Part shown: piece after piece, positions 26,841 to 35,968 of the stretch
How the letters are laid out: each line of letters starts with the position of its first letter
How positions within the stretch are numbered: the first letter of the stretch is position 1
Source of the DNA: an uncultured Lachnospiraceae bacterium
GTDB lineage: Bacteria; Bacillota; Clostridia; Lachnospirales; Lachnospiraceae
Reading direction: 5' to 3'
Length of the DNA: 56,834 nt
Assembly: GCA_948473115.1 (NCBI GenBank)
Contig: CAOKWI010000022.1
Coordinates: forward strand, 1 to 56,834
Program-made: the position numbers and the translations under genes
Notes under the pieces: generated by a model
The model's database searches: none
Told to the model about the DNA's origin: nothing
The model's input: only the letters and a program-made list of their open reading frames with translations

Positions 26841-27216
26841 ATGCTGGCAAGAAAAATTGAGCAGAGTATGATTGAGTGGAAAAACACGGTTGGCCACAAG
26901 CCGTTGATCATCAAGGGCTGCAGGCAATGCGGAAAGACGTTCTTTGCTGGATTTTGCGAGTAAAAATTACAAACATACTGATAGAAAGGGGATTTCCGAC
27001 ATATCATCTTCGTAGTGTAACCAAAGTTTTGCCATCGCGTTGAGGATAGACAGAATCGGAAGAACTGGCGAGAAGAATGGGACGCAATACGATATCCTGC
27101 AGGGAAACCTTTATGGATATAAAAGTGCGGTGAAGCTGGGGAATTATAATGTGGGCAGGTCGGGGCAGATCCTCATGATTCCCCTGTACATGGCATTTCT
27201 GCTGAGGGATTATTGA
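26841..27216 (+). pseudogene. Remnant of an AAA/DUF4143-type ATPase
   Basis: The 5' fragment (26841-26963) encodes 40 residues, MLARKIEQSMIEWKN to FFAGFCE, including the Walker A motif GCRQCGKT, then stops. The 3' fragment ends at 27216 and matches the usual end of the same family, AVKLGNYNVGRSGQILMIPL followed by YMAFLL. The roughly 1.1-kb middle expected for these ~420-aa proteins is gone, so an internal deletion is likely. It differs in sequence from the intact ATPase at 38201. Confidence 0.8.
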
Positions 27217-27289
27217 GCGGGGAAACTGGCCTTGTGATCGTTACCCTCCATAATCGGTAAAGTGCAGTTTTTATATTTTGGACAAATGC

Positions 27290-27329
27290 GAAGAAGCGTA
27301 TCGATCATTTTGATTCGATACGCTTCTTC
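27290..27329. terminator. Perfect 15-bp hairpin, possible bidirectional terminator
   Basis: GAAGAAGCGTATCGA (27290-27304) and its exact inverse (27315-27329). There is no strong T run. It lies 70 bp after the ATPase remnant. Confidence 0.5.
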
Positions 27330-27503
27330 ATGTCTGCTCGTCGTCCAATGGACTGTACCTCCTTATGAAGTTTTCAGGTTCGCATTTTCTTCCATTTCTA
27401 CCCGTGTGCCTTTCTACTTTTCTTTGTCCACTGTGTACTGCAACGTCCTGACTTCGAAGAATGCGTTGCCATCCAGTATACTCGTGCACCTCTTTTTGAT
27501 TTT

Positions 27504-27529
27504 ACAACTTTTTATTTCAAGTTGTTTTT
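27504..27529 (+). terminator. Weak rho-independent terminator
   Basis: ACAACTT (27504-27510), 8-base loop, AAGTTGT (27519-27525), then TTTT. Confidence 0.5.
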
Positions 27530-27785
27530 GATGGAAGTGATGTTTTCCTCTCTGTTGTAAGTTTATTATAAGATATGCATCTATAATTGTCAATACCTTT
27601 TTCAAAAAAAATAGAATAAATATTTAATTTATCCTGATCACAAGAATTGTCAGAAATTTTATCCTTAAGATGGATAACGTCAGGCGCCACAGTGTGACGG
27701 GTGCCACAACGCTTTTGAGGAAGAAATTGTAACCTCTTATCTCCCATAACAAACCTCATGCGTCAGCGTCATTGAAAGTGAAAGA

Positions 27786-27885
27786 AATGAATGATATAAA
27801 CAGAATGAAGCTGTCAACGGAACGAATGCGCGAAGCAGAATGAATGTCATAAGCAGAACGAATGCTGCAAACGGAGCGGATGTCA
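27786..27885. repeat. Degenerate 18-bp tandem repeats before the first ABC gene
   Basis: Units of about AATGAATGTCATAAGCAG start at 27786, 27804 (17 bp), 27821, 27839 and 27857, with a decayed sixth. They are noncoding, although a frame stays open through them into the ABC gene. Confidence 0.6.
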
Positions 27886-27909
27886 TGGGGAAAGGAAGGG
27901 ATGTTTCTA

Positions 27910-29667
27910 ATGAAAGAAAAAGCAGGGAGCAGATATAATTTCGGGTGGATTTATGCGCAGACAAAGGGAAACCGGCGCTACCTGGTCTGCCTGGTGCTGG
28001 CGGGGATTGCACTGGCGGCAGTGAATATCAGTATGGCCAGTGTCTTGAAAGGGTTCGTGGATATTGCCACCGGTGATTCCGGGATGTCCCTGGGTGAAAA
28101 CGTGGCGGCGGCTTTCCTTATCCTGGTGTCAGACGGCATTCTTAGTATGGTGACTTCTGTTTCCTATCAGATCTCCTGTAACCGGATCGGGCAGAAGCTC
28201 AGAATGGAGCTGTCTGCGCATCTGTATCGCAGCCATCTGCTGGAGATGCAGAATCACCATGTGGGAGAGTATATGACGAATCTGACCGCTGATGTGGAGA
28301 AGGTCAGCGGCTGCATTCCGACTATCGCCAAAAGTGCAGTGGGAAACGGATTGACGGCAGTGCTTGCGGTGCTGTATCTTTTCTGGCTCAACTGGAAGCT
28401 GGCGCTGCTTCTGTTGATCTGTATTCCCCTGTTGATCCTTTGTATCGCGGTTTTTTCCCCTATTGTACAGAAGACCAGCCGCAGGGATAAAGAGAATGAG
28501 GAGGAAATCAGGATTTATTTTCAGGATGTCCTGGAAAAGATCGCCCTGTATAAGGTCAACCTTATGGGAAAGAAATTTGAGGAAAGGACGCGGGGCATGC
28601 TGGAGGCAAAGGTTCAGAGTGCCCGCAGGCTGGGAGCCGCGGAGGGCGGCTCCGCATTCCTGAACAATGTCATGGGTATGTCAATGTTTCTGATATCCAT
28701 GGGCGGAGGGGCATATTTTGTCATGCGGGGAGAACTGGTGGTGGGAGCCATGGTTGCAGTGATACAGCTGACCAATTACATTATCTGGCCTTTTACAGCC
28801 ATCGGCGATATCATCTCCAATGTGAACCAGTCCATTGTGTCCGCGGAAAGGCTGGATCGTATTTACTCTTTGCCGGAGGAACCGGGGCAGATGGGGCAGC
28901 CGGAAAAGTTGAAGCGGCCGGAAAAGTTGAAGTGGCCGCAAAAGTTGAAGCGGCCGGAGAAGCCAGGGCAGCAGGAGGAATGGAAGCAGGTCTCCGCGTC
29001 CCGGCAGGAAGTATCCTGTCTTCGGATCAGAGGGATCTCTTTCCGGTACGGGGAGCATTGCATTCTGAAAGATATCAATGCGGATTTCGGGAAAAACGGG
29101 ATCATCGGGATCGTGGGTGAAAGCGGCGGAGGAAAGAGTACTTTCCTGAAGATAGCTTCCGGCCTGTATCTGCCGGAGGAGGGACAGGTTTCGGTGGTCT
29201 TGGCCGACGGCTCTGTCCGGAATAATGTGCGTCCCTACGTGGGACTGGTGCCGGCGGCGGATCTGATTTTCCGGGATACCATCGAGGCCAATATCTGTAT
29301 GGCCATGGAGCCGGACAGGGCGCGTCTGGAGCAATGTGCTGCCATGGCAAATATCGACGGGTATATCGGGGAACAGGAGCAACGGTATGATACCGTTATC
29401 GGGAACGGCAGCCAGCCGCTTTCCAGCGGCCAGGAGCAGCGCATCGGCATTGCGAGGGCTTTGTACCAGAAGGCCGGTATCCTGCTGTTTGATGAGCCCA
29501 CTGCCAATCTGGATGCGGAATCCATTGATATCTTTCTGGACACCCTGGATCAGGCTGCGGCGGACAGGATCTGTGTTGTGGTCACCCATGATCCCCGTGT
29601 GATGGAGCGCTGCAGCCGGGTGTATTGCCTGAATGAAACCCTGCAGCTTGCGGATTGCCGCGGATAG
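27910..29667 (+). CDS. ABC transporter half-molecule (permease-ATPase), single gene
   Basis: A 585-aa fused exporter: six membrane helices (residues ~20-310), then a nucleotide-binding domain. Walker A GESGGGKST at 403-411, signature LSSGQ at 504-508, Walker B LLFDEPTANLD with Asp528/Glu529, and switch His in VVVTHD. The linker between the two parts holds three 18-bp tandem units (28900-28953) encoding PEKLKR-type repeats. The ATG at 27910 is about 10 bp after AAGGAAGGG; an earlier ATG at 27901 is too close. It is likely a homodimeric exporter of peptide, lipid or drug; the substrate is unknown. It precedes two paired ABC operons. Confidence 0.9.
   Translation: MKEKAGSRYNFGWIYAQTKGNRRYLVCLVLAGIALAAVNISMASVLKGFVDIATGDSGMSLGENVAAAFLILVSDGILSMVTSVSYQISCNRIGQKLRMELSAHLYRSHLLEMQNHHVGEYMTNLTADVEKVSGCIPTIAKSAVGNGLTAVLAVLYLFWLNWKLALLLLICIPLLILCIAVFSPIVQKTSRRDKENEEEIRIYFQDVLEKIALYKVNLMGKKFEERTRGMLEAKVQSARRLGAAEGGSAFLNNVMGMSMFLISMGGGAYFVMRGELVVGAMVAVIQLTNYIIWPFTAIGDIISNVNQSIVSAERLDRIYSLPEEPGQMGQPEKLKRPEKLKWPQKLKRPEKPGQQEEWKQVSASRQEVSCLRIRGISFRYGEHCILKDINADFGKNGIIGIVGESGGGKSTFLKIASGLYLPEEGQVSVVLADGSVRNNVRPYVGLVPAADLIFRDTIEANICMAMEPDRARLEQCAAMANIDGYIGEQEQRYDTVIGNGSQPLSSGQEQRIGIARALYQKAGILLFDEPTANLDAESIDIFLDTLDQAAADRICVVVTHDPRVMERCSRVYCLNETLQLADCRG
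28900..28953 (+). repeat. 18-bp tandem repeat (three units) in an ABC-transporter linker
   Basis: CCGGAAAAGTTGAAGCGG repeated three times, coding a Pro-Glu-Lys-Leu-Lys-Arg type hexapeptide between permease and ATPase domains. Confidence 0.85.
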
Positions 29668-29732
29668 TCAACCGGAGGGATGTGTCGGCTGGACCGTTCG
29701 TTGTTTCACCCCGCCCCTGTCACTCCGTTTAT

Positions 29733-29866
29733 GTTACTGTTCACTCCGTGACCAGTAACATATGCACAGAAACCGCAAAACAGCGGTTTCGCGCACAGCT
29801 GTCTCGGGTTTTGCACGCAAAAGGCGCGTGAAAACACCTCGCGGTGGCGTGGGTGTGAAAAGTAAC
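29733..29866. repeat. Cloverleaf-like structured element
   Basis: The ends GTTACTGTTCACTCC (29733-29747) and GGTGTGAAAAGTAAC (29852-29866) are inverses at 13 of 15 positions. They enclose AAACCGC/GCGGTTT, TTTTGC-AC-GCAAAA and CACC-TCGC-GGTG. An alternative 5' stem is TGTTACTG/CAGTAACA (29732-29760). The GTTAC/GTAAC ends recall the GTAACAG family, but the interior is unrelated. Confidence 0.55.
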
Positions 29867-29905
29867 CCGTTTATCCCCCGTATCCGGCTGTTTATCCCTG
29901 ACCGG

Positions 29906-29934
29906 TTTACCGGGGGAAGGATCGGTGTTATAAT
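29906..29934 (+). promoter_or_regulatory. Promoter of the first ABC pair
   Basis: TTTACC (29906-29911), 17-bp spacer, extended -10 TGTTATAAT ending at 29934. Confidence 0.65.
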
Positions 29935-29982
29935 TGTTTCTATGTAGACTTTAACAGTTCTTTAAGGGAAAGGATGAATACA

Positions 29983-31956
29983 ATGTTTGTATTAAAGAAA
30001 CGGAAGTACAACTGGCTGGATATGTGGCTCATGCCATTCCGCTGTGCCCCGGTCAGCACGGTGGGGGTCACTGCCCAGAAGCTGATCACGGCACTGGCGA
30101 ATGTATTCCAGGTCATTGTGGTGGCGGAATTCCTGGACGGAGCCATCCAGGCGGTGGCCAGCAGGCATTTCGACAGCGGGATCATGGTATGGTTTGTGCT
30201 GATGCTGCTGATCGTCAGCTGGAAGAGGATTTCTTATCATGTCGGCAATCTGTTCACCGATCATGTGACCATGCATGGAAATGAGCAGATTGCCATGGAA
30301 CTCACCAGGAAGCGGGACCGGATGGAATATTATCTGCTGGAGGATCCGAAGATTGAGGAACTGTCCAACCGCCTGTCAGGGAAGCTGGAGTATAACCTGC
30401 ATTGGAATCTCCAATGGTTTCTGAACCTTTTTGCCATCAATATCCCCCGTATTGTGGGCGTGCTGCTGATCATGTCGGGGTATGTGTGGTGGCTGTCCCT
30501 GGTAGTCCTGGCATTGACTGTCCCCCTGTTTATTTTCTCACTGAAGAGCGGGAAAAAGGTGTATCAGGCATTTGAGGAGGCGGCGGCATATGAGAGACGG
30601 CATAAATATCTGTTCAGTGTGCTGACAGGCAGGGAGACCACGGAGGAACGGAGCCTGTTCGGTTATACCGGACAGGTGAATGAGCAGTGGCATCAGCAGT
30701 TCGAGTGCGCCGTAAAGCAGGATATCAAATCGGAGATGCTGTTCATGGGGAATTCCCTTCGGGGGACGACGATAAACGGTGTGCTGTCTGCGGTGGTGGT
30801 GCTGATCATGATTCCCCTGACTGTGTCCGGGAGGCTGACAGCAGGTGTTTTTATCTCTCTGGTGACTTCCATGTATGACCTGATTGATATTATGGGAAAC
30901 AGCACCGCAAAGGCAGTAAACCGGGTGGCCATGGCCCAGGAATACATGAAAGATTTTACCACCTTCGCGGCACTGCCGGAACGGGAGGACGCGACAGAGA
31001 GTGTGGATGCAGACGCGGCGGGAAATGACAGGCCGACTGTAATGGAAGGGCAGGTGCAAGGGCGTGAAACGGCTGGCACGGCTGCAATGGGGGAGTATCA
31101 GAAACAAAGAAGGATACCGGAATTGAAGGAACTGGAATTCCGCCATGTAACCTTCCGGTATCCCGGCTCGGATGTGGATATTTTAAAAGACTTTTCCATG
31201 AAGCTGGAAAACGGCAGGCATTATGCCATAGTGGGAGAGAACGGTGCAGGCAAGACCACCCTGATCAAGCTTCTCACAGGGCTCTACAGGGAGTATGAGG
31301 GCGAGATCCTCTATAATGGTATGGAGATGAGGAGTTTTTCCAGGGAAGAATGGTTCAGGATTTTTTCCTGCGTCTTTCAGGACTTTGCAAGATATTATCT
31401 GTCCGTGGAGGAAAATATCTGTCTGGGCATGGGAGGCATGGACTTCGGGGAAGCGGAAAGCCCGGAGCGGAAGAGGGAGCGTATCTCCCGCATGGAGGGC
31501 GCGGCGAAGCAGCTGGATATCCATGATTACCTGTGCGGCCTGAAGCACGGTTATGAGACACGGTTGGGAAAGCTGGATGAGGACAGTGTGGATCTCTCCG
31601 GCGGACAATGGCAGAGGGTGGCCATGGCAAGGGCGCTGATGAATGATGCTCCCCTGCTTCTGTTGGACGAGCCTACGGCAGCGCTGGATCCGATCAGCGA
31701 GAGCAGGCTGTACGAGGAGTTCGGTGAGATCAGCAGGAACCGCACCACCATTTTCATCAGCCACAGGCTGGGTTCCATCAGGCTTGCAGACCATATTTTC
31801 CTCTTGAAGGACGGATGTGTCAGGGAGCAGGGCAGCCATGAGGAGTTGATGGGACTGCATGGCATTTATGCCAATATGTATGAGACCCAGCAGAGCTGGT
31901 ACACGGAAGACAAGGCAGAAGAAACAGAATCCATTGCTGCTGCGGCAATGGTATAG
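29983..31956 (+). CDS. ABC exporter subunit A, first pair
   Basis: A 657-aa permease-ATPase fusion. The start at 29983 (MFVLKKRKYNWLDMW) is chosen by ribosome-site spacing and by alignment with its duplicate at 33980; an ATG three codons upstream is too close. Six membrane helices, then Walker A GENGAGKTT from residue 418, signature LSGGQ at 538-542, Walker B LLLLDEPTAALD, and FISHRLGS. An Asp/Glu-rich linker of about 50 residues (EDATESVDADAAGND) precedes the ATPase part, and a charged insert (ESPERKRERISRMEG) follows the Q-loop. The next gene starts 14 bp later, and the two should form a heterodimer. The substrate is unknown. Confidence 0.9.
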   Translation: MFVLKKRKYNWLDMWLMPFRCAPVSTVGVTAQKLITALANVFQVIVVAEFLDGAIQAVASRHFDSGIMVWFVLMLLIVSWKRISYHVGNLFTDHVTMHGNEQIAMELTRKRDRMEYYLLEDPKIEELSNRLSGKLEYNLHWNLQWFLNLFAINIPRIVGVLLIMSGYVWWLSLVVLALTVPLFIFSLKSGKKVYQAFEEAAAYERRHKYLFSVLTGRETTEERSLFGYTGQVNEQWHQQFECAVKQDIKSEMLFMGNSLRGTTINGVLSAVVVLIMIPLTVSGRLTAGVFISLVTSMYDLIDIMGNSTAKAVNRVAMAQEYMKDFTTFAALPEREDATESVDADAAGNDRPTVMEGQVQGRETAGTAAMGEYQKQRRIPELKELEFRHVTFRYPGSDVDILKDFSMKLENGRHYAIVGENGAGKTTLIKLLTGLYREYEGEILYNGMEMRSFSREEWFRIFSCVFQDFARYYLSVEENICLGMGGMDFGEAESPERKRERISRMEGAAKQLDIHDYLCGLKHGYETRLGKLDEDSVDLSGGQWQRVAMARALMNDAPLLLLDEPTAALDPISESRLYEEFGEISRNRTTIFISHRLGSIRLADHIFLLKDGCVREQGSHEELMGLHGIYANMYETQQSWYTEDKAEETESIAAAAMV

Positions 31957-31969
31957 GGGGGACGGGGCA

Positions 31970-33901
31970 ATGGACAAGAGAGCAAAAAAAGCGAAACCAT
32001 ACGGACTGTTTGCCATGACACGCCATATGGTCGGAATCGGTGCGAAAAAGAAACCGTTTTATTTGATATTCTTTATCGGTTTGTTTATAATGGTGGGACT
32101 TTCCAATACCGCGTACACCTTTGTGAAGCAGGTCTTTTTTGATTCCGTGGAAGGCCTGGTGGGCGGAAGGGAACAGGTCAGCACTGTGGCGGCCCTGGGA
32201 ATGGTGACTTCGCTGTTCCCTGTGTTTTCCTTTCTGGTTTCCAGCCTGTCAGCTGTCGTATTGCAGATATTCTTTAAAAACGCGGAAGGATATATGGGAA
32301 AGGAATTGAACGAAAAAGCGGCAAGGATTGATCCGCTGGTTTACGAGGACAACCGCTTCCTGGATCAGATCAATAAGGCCTATGCGGGATTGCAGTCGGT
32401 GGGGGATGTTGTGGTCAGCATGCTTATGATCCTGCTGAACCAGAGTGTGTACTTCATTTCCATGGCGATCTATCTGTTTACGATCAAACCGATGCTGCTG
32501 ATCATGTTTTGTGTCTCTTTCCTGCCCAGCATTGTGGGGACTGTGGTCCGCAAACGGCTGTATGCGAAGCTGGAGAACAAAGCGGCGCCCTACCGCAGGC
32601 GGTATGAATATTTTGAGAAATGTATCAGCAGCAGGGAATATGTCAAGGAGACAAGACTTTGGAGATCCGAGGGCTTCTTTAAAAAGATGTTCGGCAAAAA
32701 CCTGCGGGAATGTACCCGTTTGAACTGGCAGACTTCGAAGCGTGTCCGCTGCGTAGAGCTGGGGCTGCGCAGTCTGACATTGACAGGATATGTAGGGACT
32801 ATCATCATGCTGTTTTACTATCTGTCGAAGGGTGAAATCGGTGTGGGGGCTTTCGCCGCGGTGTTCACTTCGCTGGATACGCTGTTCTCACGGATGAATG
32901 AGTTGTTCGACGGACAGATCGGCAGTATCGGCAGGGCTTTCGGCCCGGCCCAGAATTTCTTCGCCTTCCTGGATCTGCCGGAGCGTCAGGGACTGTATGA
33001 GGGGACTTTAAAGAGAGAGGTGATGGAACTGAAAGGAGTGTCCTTCACCTACCCCGGCAGCGACAGGCCGGCGCTGGAAGACATTAACCTGACGGTGCAG
33101 AAGGGAGAGACGCTTGCCATTGTGGGAGTGAACGGCTCAGGAAAATCTACATTGACGAGGTTATTGACGGGACTGTATCTGCCAACCTCGGGAGAGATCC
33201 TGATCGATGGCAGGAATATGGAAGAAATTTCCCCAAAAGCGCTGTACAGGGGTGTTTCCGCGGTGTTTCAGCGGTATCAGTCCTATAAGATGACGGTGGC
33301 GGAGAATGTCGGGATTTCGGAAATGGAGAAGGAGGTTTCCGAGGAAAATGACTTGGCAGAAAGCAAGGAAGGAATTGACAGGGCAGGAAGCAAGGAAGGA
33401 ATTGGCAGGACAGGAAGCAAGAAAGGAATTGGCAGGGCAGGAAGCAAGAAAGGAATTGGCAGGGCAGAAAGCATGCTGGAAAGCACGGTCAGGGACGCCC
33501 TGGAAAAGGCCGATTTCCCCATGGACAGCGAGAAGCTGACGGAGGGTCTGGAGACCATGCTTGGCAAGGACTTTGGCGGTATTGACTTATCCGGCGGCCA
33601 GTGGCAGAGGCTTGCCATTGCCAGGGGCTTGTACCGTGACCATGATATGATCATCCTGGATGAACCTACGGCAGCCATCGATCCCCTGGAGGAAGCGGAC
33701 ATTTACCGGAAGTTTGCGGAGATCTCCGCGGACAAAACCGCGTTTATTGTGACCCACAGGCTTGGCTCCGCCCAGATCGCCGACCGGATCATTGTCATGG
33801 ATGCGGGGCATATTGTGGACATGGGAACCCATGAGGAGCTGATGCAGCGGGAGGGCAGATACCGTGAGATGTACCATGCCCAGGCGAAGTGGTATGTGTA
33901 A
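31970..33901 (+). CDS. ABC exporter subunit B, first pair
   Basis: A 643-aa permease-ATPase fusion starting MDKRAKKAKPYGLFAMTRHM. Motifs: Walker A GVNGSGKST, signature LSGGQ, Walker B MIILDEPTAAID, FIVTHRLGS. Both subunits keep canonical catalytic motifs, so neither ATP site looks degenerate. After the Q-loop segment (FQRYQSYKMTVAENVG) lies a hydrophilic insert made of four 9-residue repeats of the type SKKGIGRAG, encoded by 27-bp units (33362-33469). The start has a G-rich site (GGGGGA). It is paired with the gene upstream; the same pair is duplicated downstream. Confidence 0.9.
   Translation: MDKRAKKAKPYGLFAMTRHMVGIGAKKKPFYLIFFIGLFIMVGLSNTAYTFVKQVFFDSVEGLVGGREQVSTVAALGMVTSLFPVFSFLVSSLSAVVLQIFFKNAEGYMGKELNEKAARIDPLVYEDNRFLDQINKAYAGLQSVGDVVVSMLMILLNQSVYFISMAIYLFTIKPMLLIMFCVSFLPSIVGTVVRKRLYAKLENKAAPYRRRYEYFEKCISSREYVKETRLWRSEGFFKKMFGKNLRECTRLNWQTSKRVRCVELGLRSLTLTGYVGTIIMLFYYLSKGEIGVGAFAAVFTSLDTLFSRMNELFDGQIGSIGRAFGPAQNFFAFLDLPERQGLYEGTLKREVMELKGVSFTYPGSDRPALEDINLTVQKGETLAIVGVNGSGKSTLTRLLTGLYLPTSGEILIDGRNMEEISPKALYRGVSAVFQRYQSYKMTVAENVGISEMEKEVSEENDLAESKEGIDRAGSKEGIGRTGSKKGIGRAGSKKGIGRAESMLESTVRDALEKADFPMDSEKLTEGLETMLGKDFGGIDLSGGQWQRLAIARGLYRDHDMIILDEPTAAIDPLEEADIYRKFAEISADKTAFIVTHRLGSAQIADRIIVMDAGHIVDMGTHEELMQREGRYREMYHAQAKWYV
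33362..33469 (+). repeat. 27-bp tandem repeat (four units) inside an ABC ATPase domain
   Basis: Four 27-bp units encode nine residues each (SKEGIDRAG, SKEGIGRTG, SKKGIGRAG, SKKGIGRAE). They fall in the helical subdomain of the nucleotide-binding domain, which normally has no such insert. Confidence 0.9.
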
Positions 33902-33909
33902 TCTTTCTG

Positions 33910-33941
33910 TTGACAGATTTTGCTGGGGGGGGGGGTAGAAT
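33910..33941 (+). promoter_or_regulatory. Promoter with 11-G spacer, candidate phase-variable switch
   Basis: TTGACA (33910-33915) and TAGAAT (33936-33941) are 20 bp apart, and 11 of those bases are an unbroken G run (33925-33935). Eight G would give the ideal 17-bp spacer. The ABC gene starts at 33980. Poly-G tracts of this length slip readily, so spacing and promoter strength could switch. It may alternatively be a read-length artefact. Confidence 0.6.
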
Positions 33942-33979
33942 TATTTCACCTGCATTTTATGAGAGAGGGAGGATGAAGG

Positions 33980-35968
33980 ATGTTTGTCTTAAAGAAGAGA
34001 AGGTATACGTGGCTTGACATGTACCGGATCCCGTTCAGCTGCGCGCCGGTGAGCACGGTGCTGGTCACGGTGCAGAAGGCCATTACCGCGCTGGCGAATA
34101 TATTCCAGGTGATCGTGGTGGCGAAATTCCTGGACGGCACCATCGACGCGGTGATGCATAAGAATTATGACGAAAAATTGATATTATGGTTTGTGCTGAT
34201 GCTGCTCATGGTAAGCTGGAAGAGGGTCTCTTATAATATCGGAAGGCTTTTCACCAGCCATTTTGTCACCATGGGAAACCGGCAGGTCCTGCAGGAATTT
34301 ACCAGGAAGCGCAACAGGCTGGAATACTATCTGCTGGAGGATCCGGCTACGGAGGAACTGACAAACCGTGTGGTAAACAAGCTGGAGAGGAATCTGGAGG
34401 AGCTGCTTCAGCGCTTTGTCAATTTCTTTGTGATCTATATCCCCAGGATTATAGGTGTCCTTCTGATCATTGCCTCCCATGTCTGGTGGCTTGCCATAGT
34501 GGTCATGGTGATGGCGGTGCCCCTTGTGCTCATTTCCCTGCGGGGAGGACAGAAGATTTACCGTGCCGGTGAGGAAGCAGCTGTGTATGAGAGGCGCCAC
34601 AGATATCTCTTCGATGTGCTGACGGGAAGGGAGTCCACGGAGGAAAGGAGCCTGTTCGGATACGGCGGGGCAGTCAATGGGCAGTGGCACCGTCAGTATG
34701 ACACTGCCAGGAAGATCAATATGAAGGCGGAGGCCATCTTTACGCTCAACATGCAGGGAGGAAGCATTATCACCAGCATACTGGCATCGGCGGTATCCCT
34801 GATCATGATTCCGCTGACGGCGTCAGGCGCGTTGAGTGTGGGGCTTTTTATCTCCCTGTCCACGGCGATCTATGATCTGGTGAACCTGATGGGATGGGGA
34901 ATGACAAAGGCAGTGGCGCAGATCGCGCGCTACAGGGAGTATATGAAGGATCTGACGGCCTTTGCGGCGCTCCCGGAGAGACAGGAGGCTGTAAAAGAAA
35001 ACGGAGCACCGGGAGAATCCGGCGGAGTGAAAACGTTACAGACCGGAATCCCTAAATTGCAGACGCTGGAGTTCCGGCATGTCACTTTCCGCTATCCCGG
35101 CACGGAAGTGGATATCTTAAAGGACTTTTCCATGGAATTGAGGGATGGCGTCCACTACGCCATCGTGGGGGAGAATGGAGCGGGCAAATCCACATTGATC
35201 AAGCTGCTCACAGGGCTATACAGGGAGTATGAGGGAGAAATCCTTTACAATGGCGTGGAAATGCGTACCTTCCCGCAGGAGCAGTGGTTTCGCATTTATT
35301 CCTGCGTCTTCCAGGATTTTGCCAAGTATTACCTGTCCGTGAAGGAGAATATCTGCCTGGGAGCGGGGGATATGGAGTTCGGGATGGAAGGAGAATCCCA
35401 TGGACAAGGGACAGGGAAAGGATTCCAGGAGCATGGGACGACGGAAGGGTTTCATGGACATGGGGACGGTGCGGATGGCAGCTCAGAAGTCGGAGCCCGT
35501 GAATTGCCGGAGGACAATCTGGAGACCCGCATGAAAGAGGTGACACGGCAGCTGGGACTCCAGGAAGCAATATCATCCTTAAAATACGGCTATGAGACGC
35601 GTCTGGGCAAGCTGGATGAGGACAGTGTGGATCTGTCGGGCGGGCAGTGGCAGAGGGTGGCAATGGCAAGGGCGCTGATGAACGACGCGCCGGTGCTTCT
35701 GCTGGACGAGCCGACCGCGGCGCTGGATCCCATCAGCGAGAGTGCATTATATGAAAAGTTCGGCGAGATCAGCAAGGGGCACACTACCATATTTATCAGC
35801 CACAGACTGGGTTCCACCAAGCTTTCAAACCATATCTTCGTGCTGAAGGACGGCTGTGTCAGGGAGCAGGGGAGTCATGAGGAACTGATGGCAGCAGGAG
35901 GCATCTATGCCGCCATGTACGAGACACAGCAGAGCTGGTACGTCAAAGAGGAAGGAGGGGAAGCATAA
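33980..35968 (+). CDS. ABC exporter subunit A, second pair
   Basis: A 662-aa duplicate of the gene at 29983: MFVLKKRRYTWLDMYRIPFSC against MFVLKKRKYNWLDMWLMPFRC, and similar throughout. Walker A GENGAGKST, signature LSGGQ, Walker B LLLDEPTAALD, FISHRLGS. The insert after the Q-loop is larger here, about 60 residues rich in Gly, His and Glu (GKGFQEHGTTEGFHGHGDG), with no resemblance to that of its paralogue. Its stop overlaps the start of the next gene (TAATG). Transcription probably starts at the poly-G promoter. Confidence 0.9.
   Translation: MFVLKKRRYTWLDMYRIPFSCAPVSTVLVTVQKAITALANIFQVIVVAKFLDGTIDAVMHKNYDEKLILWFVLMLLMVSWKRVSYNIGRLFTSHFVTMGNRQVLQEFTRKRNRLEYYLLEDPATEELTNRVVNKLERNLEELLQRFVNFFVIYIPRIIGVLLIIASHVWWLAIVVMVMAVPLVLISLRGGQKIYRAGEEAAVYERRHRYLFDVLTGRESTEERSLFGYGGAVNGQWHRQYDTARKINMKAEAIFTLNMQGGSIITSILASAVSLIMIPLTASGALSVGLFISLSTAIYDLVNLMGWGMTKAVAQIARYREYMKDLTAFAALPERQEAVKENGAPGESGGVKTLQTGIPKLQTLEFRHVTFRYPGTEVDILKDFSMELRDGVHYAIVGENGAGKSTLIKLLTGLYREYEGEILYNGVEMRTFPQEQWFRIYSCVFQDFAKYYLSVKENICLGAGDMEFGMEGESHGQGTGKGFQEHGTTEGFHGHGDGADGSSEVGARELPEDNLETRMKEVTRQLGLQEAISSLKYGYETRLGKLDEDSVDLSGGQWQRVAMARALMNDAPVLLLDEPTAALDPISESALYEKFGEISKGHTTIFISHRLGSTKLSNHIFVLKDGCVREQGSHEELMAAGGIYAAMYETQQSWYVKEEGGEA

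Larger units (their letters stand above)
26601..27909. other. Gene-poor interval with remnants, hairpins and short tandem repeats
   Basis: It contains a decayed AAA ATPase (26841-27216) with an intact promoter, two hairpins (27290-27329, 27504-27529) and degenerate 18-bp repeats (27786-27885). From 27530 to 27785 the sequence is A/T-rich with no recognisable feature. Confidence 0.6.
29668..29982. other. Intergenic region with structured element and promoter
   Basis: No gene is supported. It contains a hairpin-rich element (29733-29866) and a promoter (29906-29934). The small open frame at 29762-29947 runs through the hairpins and has no ribosome binding site. Confidence 0.6.

Noticed and set aside
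27289..27600. Insertion-sequence remnant
   Set aside because: The perfect hairpin looked like the end of one, but no transposase fragment or second inverted repeat could be found.
29762..29947. Possible 61-residue peptide precursor for the ABC exporters
   Set aside because: No ribosome binding site, runs through hairpins, and shows no leader-peptide or double-glycine motif.
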